The notes beneath the pieces are model-generated. The model searched no databases. It had not been told where the DNA came from and was given only the letters and a program-made list of their open reading frames with translations. The translations under genes were made by a program, and so were the position numbers. From DAOUKH01 sp965207995 (GTDB taxonomy: Bacteria > Chloroflexota > Dehalococcoidia > SHYB01): a stretch of 64,000 bases of DNA. The stretch lies in the NCBI GenBank assembly GCA_965207995.1, contig OZ242299.1, positions 186,001 to 250,000 of the forward strand, given 5' to 3'. Below, in pieces: positions 63,015 to 64,000 of the stretch; the stretch's first letter is position 1, and each line of letters starts with the position of its first letter.

Positions 63015-64000
63015 CTAGGCCTCGATCCCGGAGCGGTCGACGTCGAGGTGGAAGAGGCGGATGGCGTTCTCGCGCAGCATCTTGACCTGCTCGTCCTCGG
63101 GGACGCCGGCGAGGCAGGACTCGCGGCAGGCCTTGGAGTCGGGCCACGTCGAGGTCGGGTGGGGGAAGTCGGTCTCGTAGAGGATGTTGTCGACGCCGAT
63201 GTGGTGCCGCATCTCGACGCCCAGGCGCTCGAACCAGAAGCTGGCGTAGACCTGGCGGCGGAAGGCCTCGCTGGGCTTGCTCCCCAGGCCGGTGGCGCGG
63301 ACGTTCAGGTTCTCGTACTCGTGGTCGGCGGTCTCCAGCAGGTAGGGAATCCAGCCGATGCCGCTTTCCACGATCGTCACGTTGAGGTGGAGGAAGCGGT
63401 CGAGGACGCCGGAGAAGAGGACGTTGGTGACGATCTGCATGTGCGACGAGATGGAGCGGGTGGAGCCCATCGCGATCTTGGTAGTCCTGTCGTAGCCCGG
63501 CCAGGCCTCGAGGATGGGTACGGCGCCGATGTGGAGGCACATGGGGACGCCGAGGTCGGCGCAGGTGGCGTAGACCGGGTCCCACTGGCGGTCGTTGAAG
63601 TGAGGAAGGCCAAAGACCTCGGGCGCGCCGTGCCAGACGACGGCCTTGTGGCCGTTGCCGACGGCGCGGCGGATCTCGTCGCACGCAGCCTCGACATCCC
63701 ACATGGGGACGATGGCCTGCGAGATGAAGCGCGGGCTGAAGGCGGTCCACTCTTCGGCGAGCCAGTCGTTGTAGGCGCGGAGGCAGGCGAGGCGGAACTC
63801 GTCGCTGCCGCCCTGCTGGAAGTTTTGGTTGGTGATCCCGGCGACGTTGGGGAAGAAGGCGTGGGTGTCGACGTGGTCGCGGTCCATGGCCTTGAGGCGT
63901 TCGGCGGGAACGTAGGTCTCGCGGGGGACCTCTTCCCAGCGTTGGGGCTCGGCGTTGCGCGGCGTCATGGCGGCGGCCACGCTAGCGACCTTGTGGTTGG
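63015..64000 (-). CDS. PF04909 amidohydrolase (5' end beyond window)
   Basis: The frame is open to base 64000, so the true N-terminus with the DxH motif lies outside the window; at least 328 residues are inside. Features include KAMDRDHVDTHAFFPNVAG, CLRAYNDWLAEEW, MCLHIGAVP, VESGIGWIPYLLETADHEYE and closing YETDFPHPTSTWPDS. It is of the larger ~370-residue type, like 1804 and 22772. First visible gene of the amidohydrolase operon. Confidence 0.85.
   Translation of the reverse strand, partial: NHKVASVAAAMTPRNAEPQRWEEVPRETYVPAERLKAMDRDHVDTHAFFPNVAGITNQNFQQGGSDEFRLACLRAYNDWLAEEWTAFSPRFISQAIVPMWDVEAACDEIRRAVGNGHKAVVWHGAPEVFGLPHFNDRQWDPVYATCADLGVPMCLHIGAVPILEAWPGYDRTTKIAMGSTRSISSHMQIVTNVLFSGVLDRFLHLNVTIVESGIGWIPYLLETADHEYENLNVRATGLGSKPSEAFRRQVYASFWFERLGVEMRHHIGVDNILYETDFPHPTSTWPDSKACRESCLAGVPEDEQVKMLRENAIRLFHLDVDRSGIEA

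Noticed and set aside
62002..63750. A 582-codon open frame suggesting a longer amidohydrolase
   Set aside because: The part upstream of 63012 is a shadow of the overlapping amidohydrolase 63015-64000, which has clear family motifs in another frame.

Overview
The window is a dense, high-GC stretch of bacterial chromosome with about 58 protein genes on both strands. There is no rRNA, tRNA, CRISPR array, transposase or integrase that I can see. The gene content points to an uncultured Chloroflexota-type heterotroph of the SAR202/Dehalococcoidia kind. It combines many family III (CaiB/BaiF) CoA-transferases, PF04909 amidohydrolases, luciferase-like (FMN/F420) oxidoreductases, acyl-CoA dehydrogenases and MaoC hydratases with Pro/Thr-stalk surface proteins and dispersed GC-rich hairpin repeats. 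This placement is inferred from gene families; no marker gene in the window proves it.

Layout. 1-1.7 kb: 3'-truncated LigD-type ATP-dependent DNA ligase. 1.8-9.7 kb: amidohydrolase, a fused double CoA-transferase, a divergent thiolase-like/DUF35/CoA-transferase operon and a MaoC protein. 9.8-15.6 kb: a Cache-domain lipoprotein and four consecutive CoA-transferases. 15.7-19.5 kb: amidohydrolase, nitrilase-like amidase, two dimeric alpha/beta-barrel proteins and DUF2442. 19.5-28.5 kb: BKACE, luciferase-like oxidoreductase, enoyl-CoA hydratase, amidohydrolase, a stalked metallopeptidase-like lipoprotein, Zn-dependent dehydrogenase, MBL-fold hydrolase and glutaryl-CoA-dehydrogenase-like enzyme. 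28.5-30.8 kb: an AT-richer island with one AIPR (abortive-infection type) protein fused to a cold-shock domain. 30.9-43.2 kb: amidohydrolase, YdeI, CapA, CoA-transferase, two acyl-CoA dehydrogenases, MFS transporter, AceE-like E1 and MaoC. 43.3-48.4 kb: copper/redox cluster (CopC-CopD-cytochrome c fusion, second CopC, FN3 stalk protein). 48.5-52.5 kb: PH-domain protein, enoyl-CoA hydratase and a CoA-transferase pair. 52.5-53.6 kb: no protein gene, but a promoter, an SOS-box-like palindrome and about 690 nt of hairpin-rich sequence (candidate large non-coding RNA). 53.6-64 kb: DUF4387/AtuA/two LLM oxidoreductases/SDR operon, SLC13 permease, glutamate dehydrogenase and three amidohydrolases, the last running off the edge.

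How it fits together. Most genes suggest uptake (MFS, SLC13), CoA activation, beta-oxidation-like steps (acyl-CoA dehydrogenase, enoyl-CoA hydratase, MaoC, thiolase/aldolase, BKACE) and hydrolysis or decarboxylation of ring or carboxylate intermediates (PF04909 amidohydrolases, nitrilase), with flavin/F420 oxidoreductases. Eight of the ten CoA-transferase domains fall into recurring A-then-B pairs, one of them fused into a single polypeptide. The fusion linker is encoded by a copy of the intergenic hairpin repeat. I recognise no DNA-binding transcription regulator in the window.
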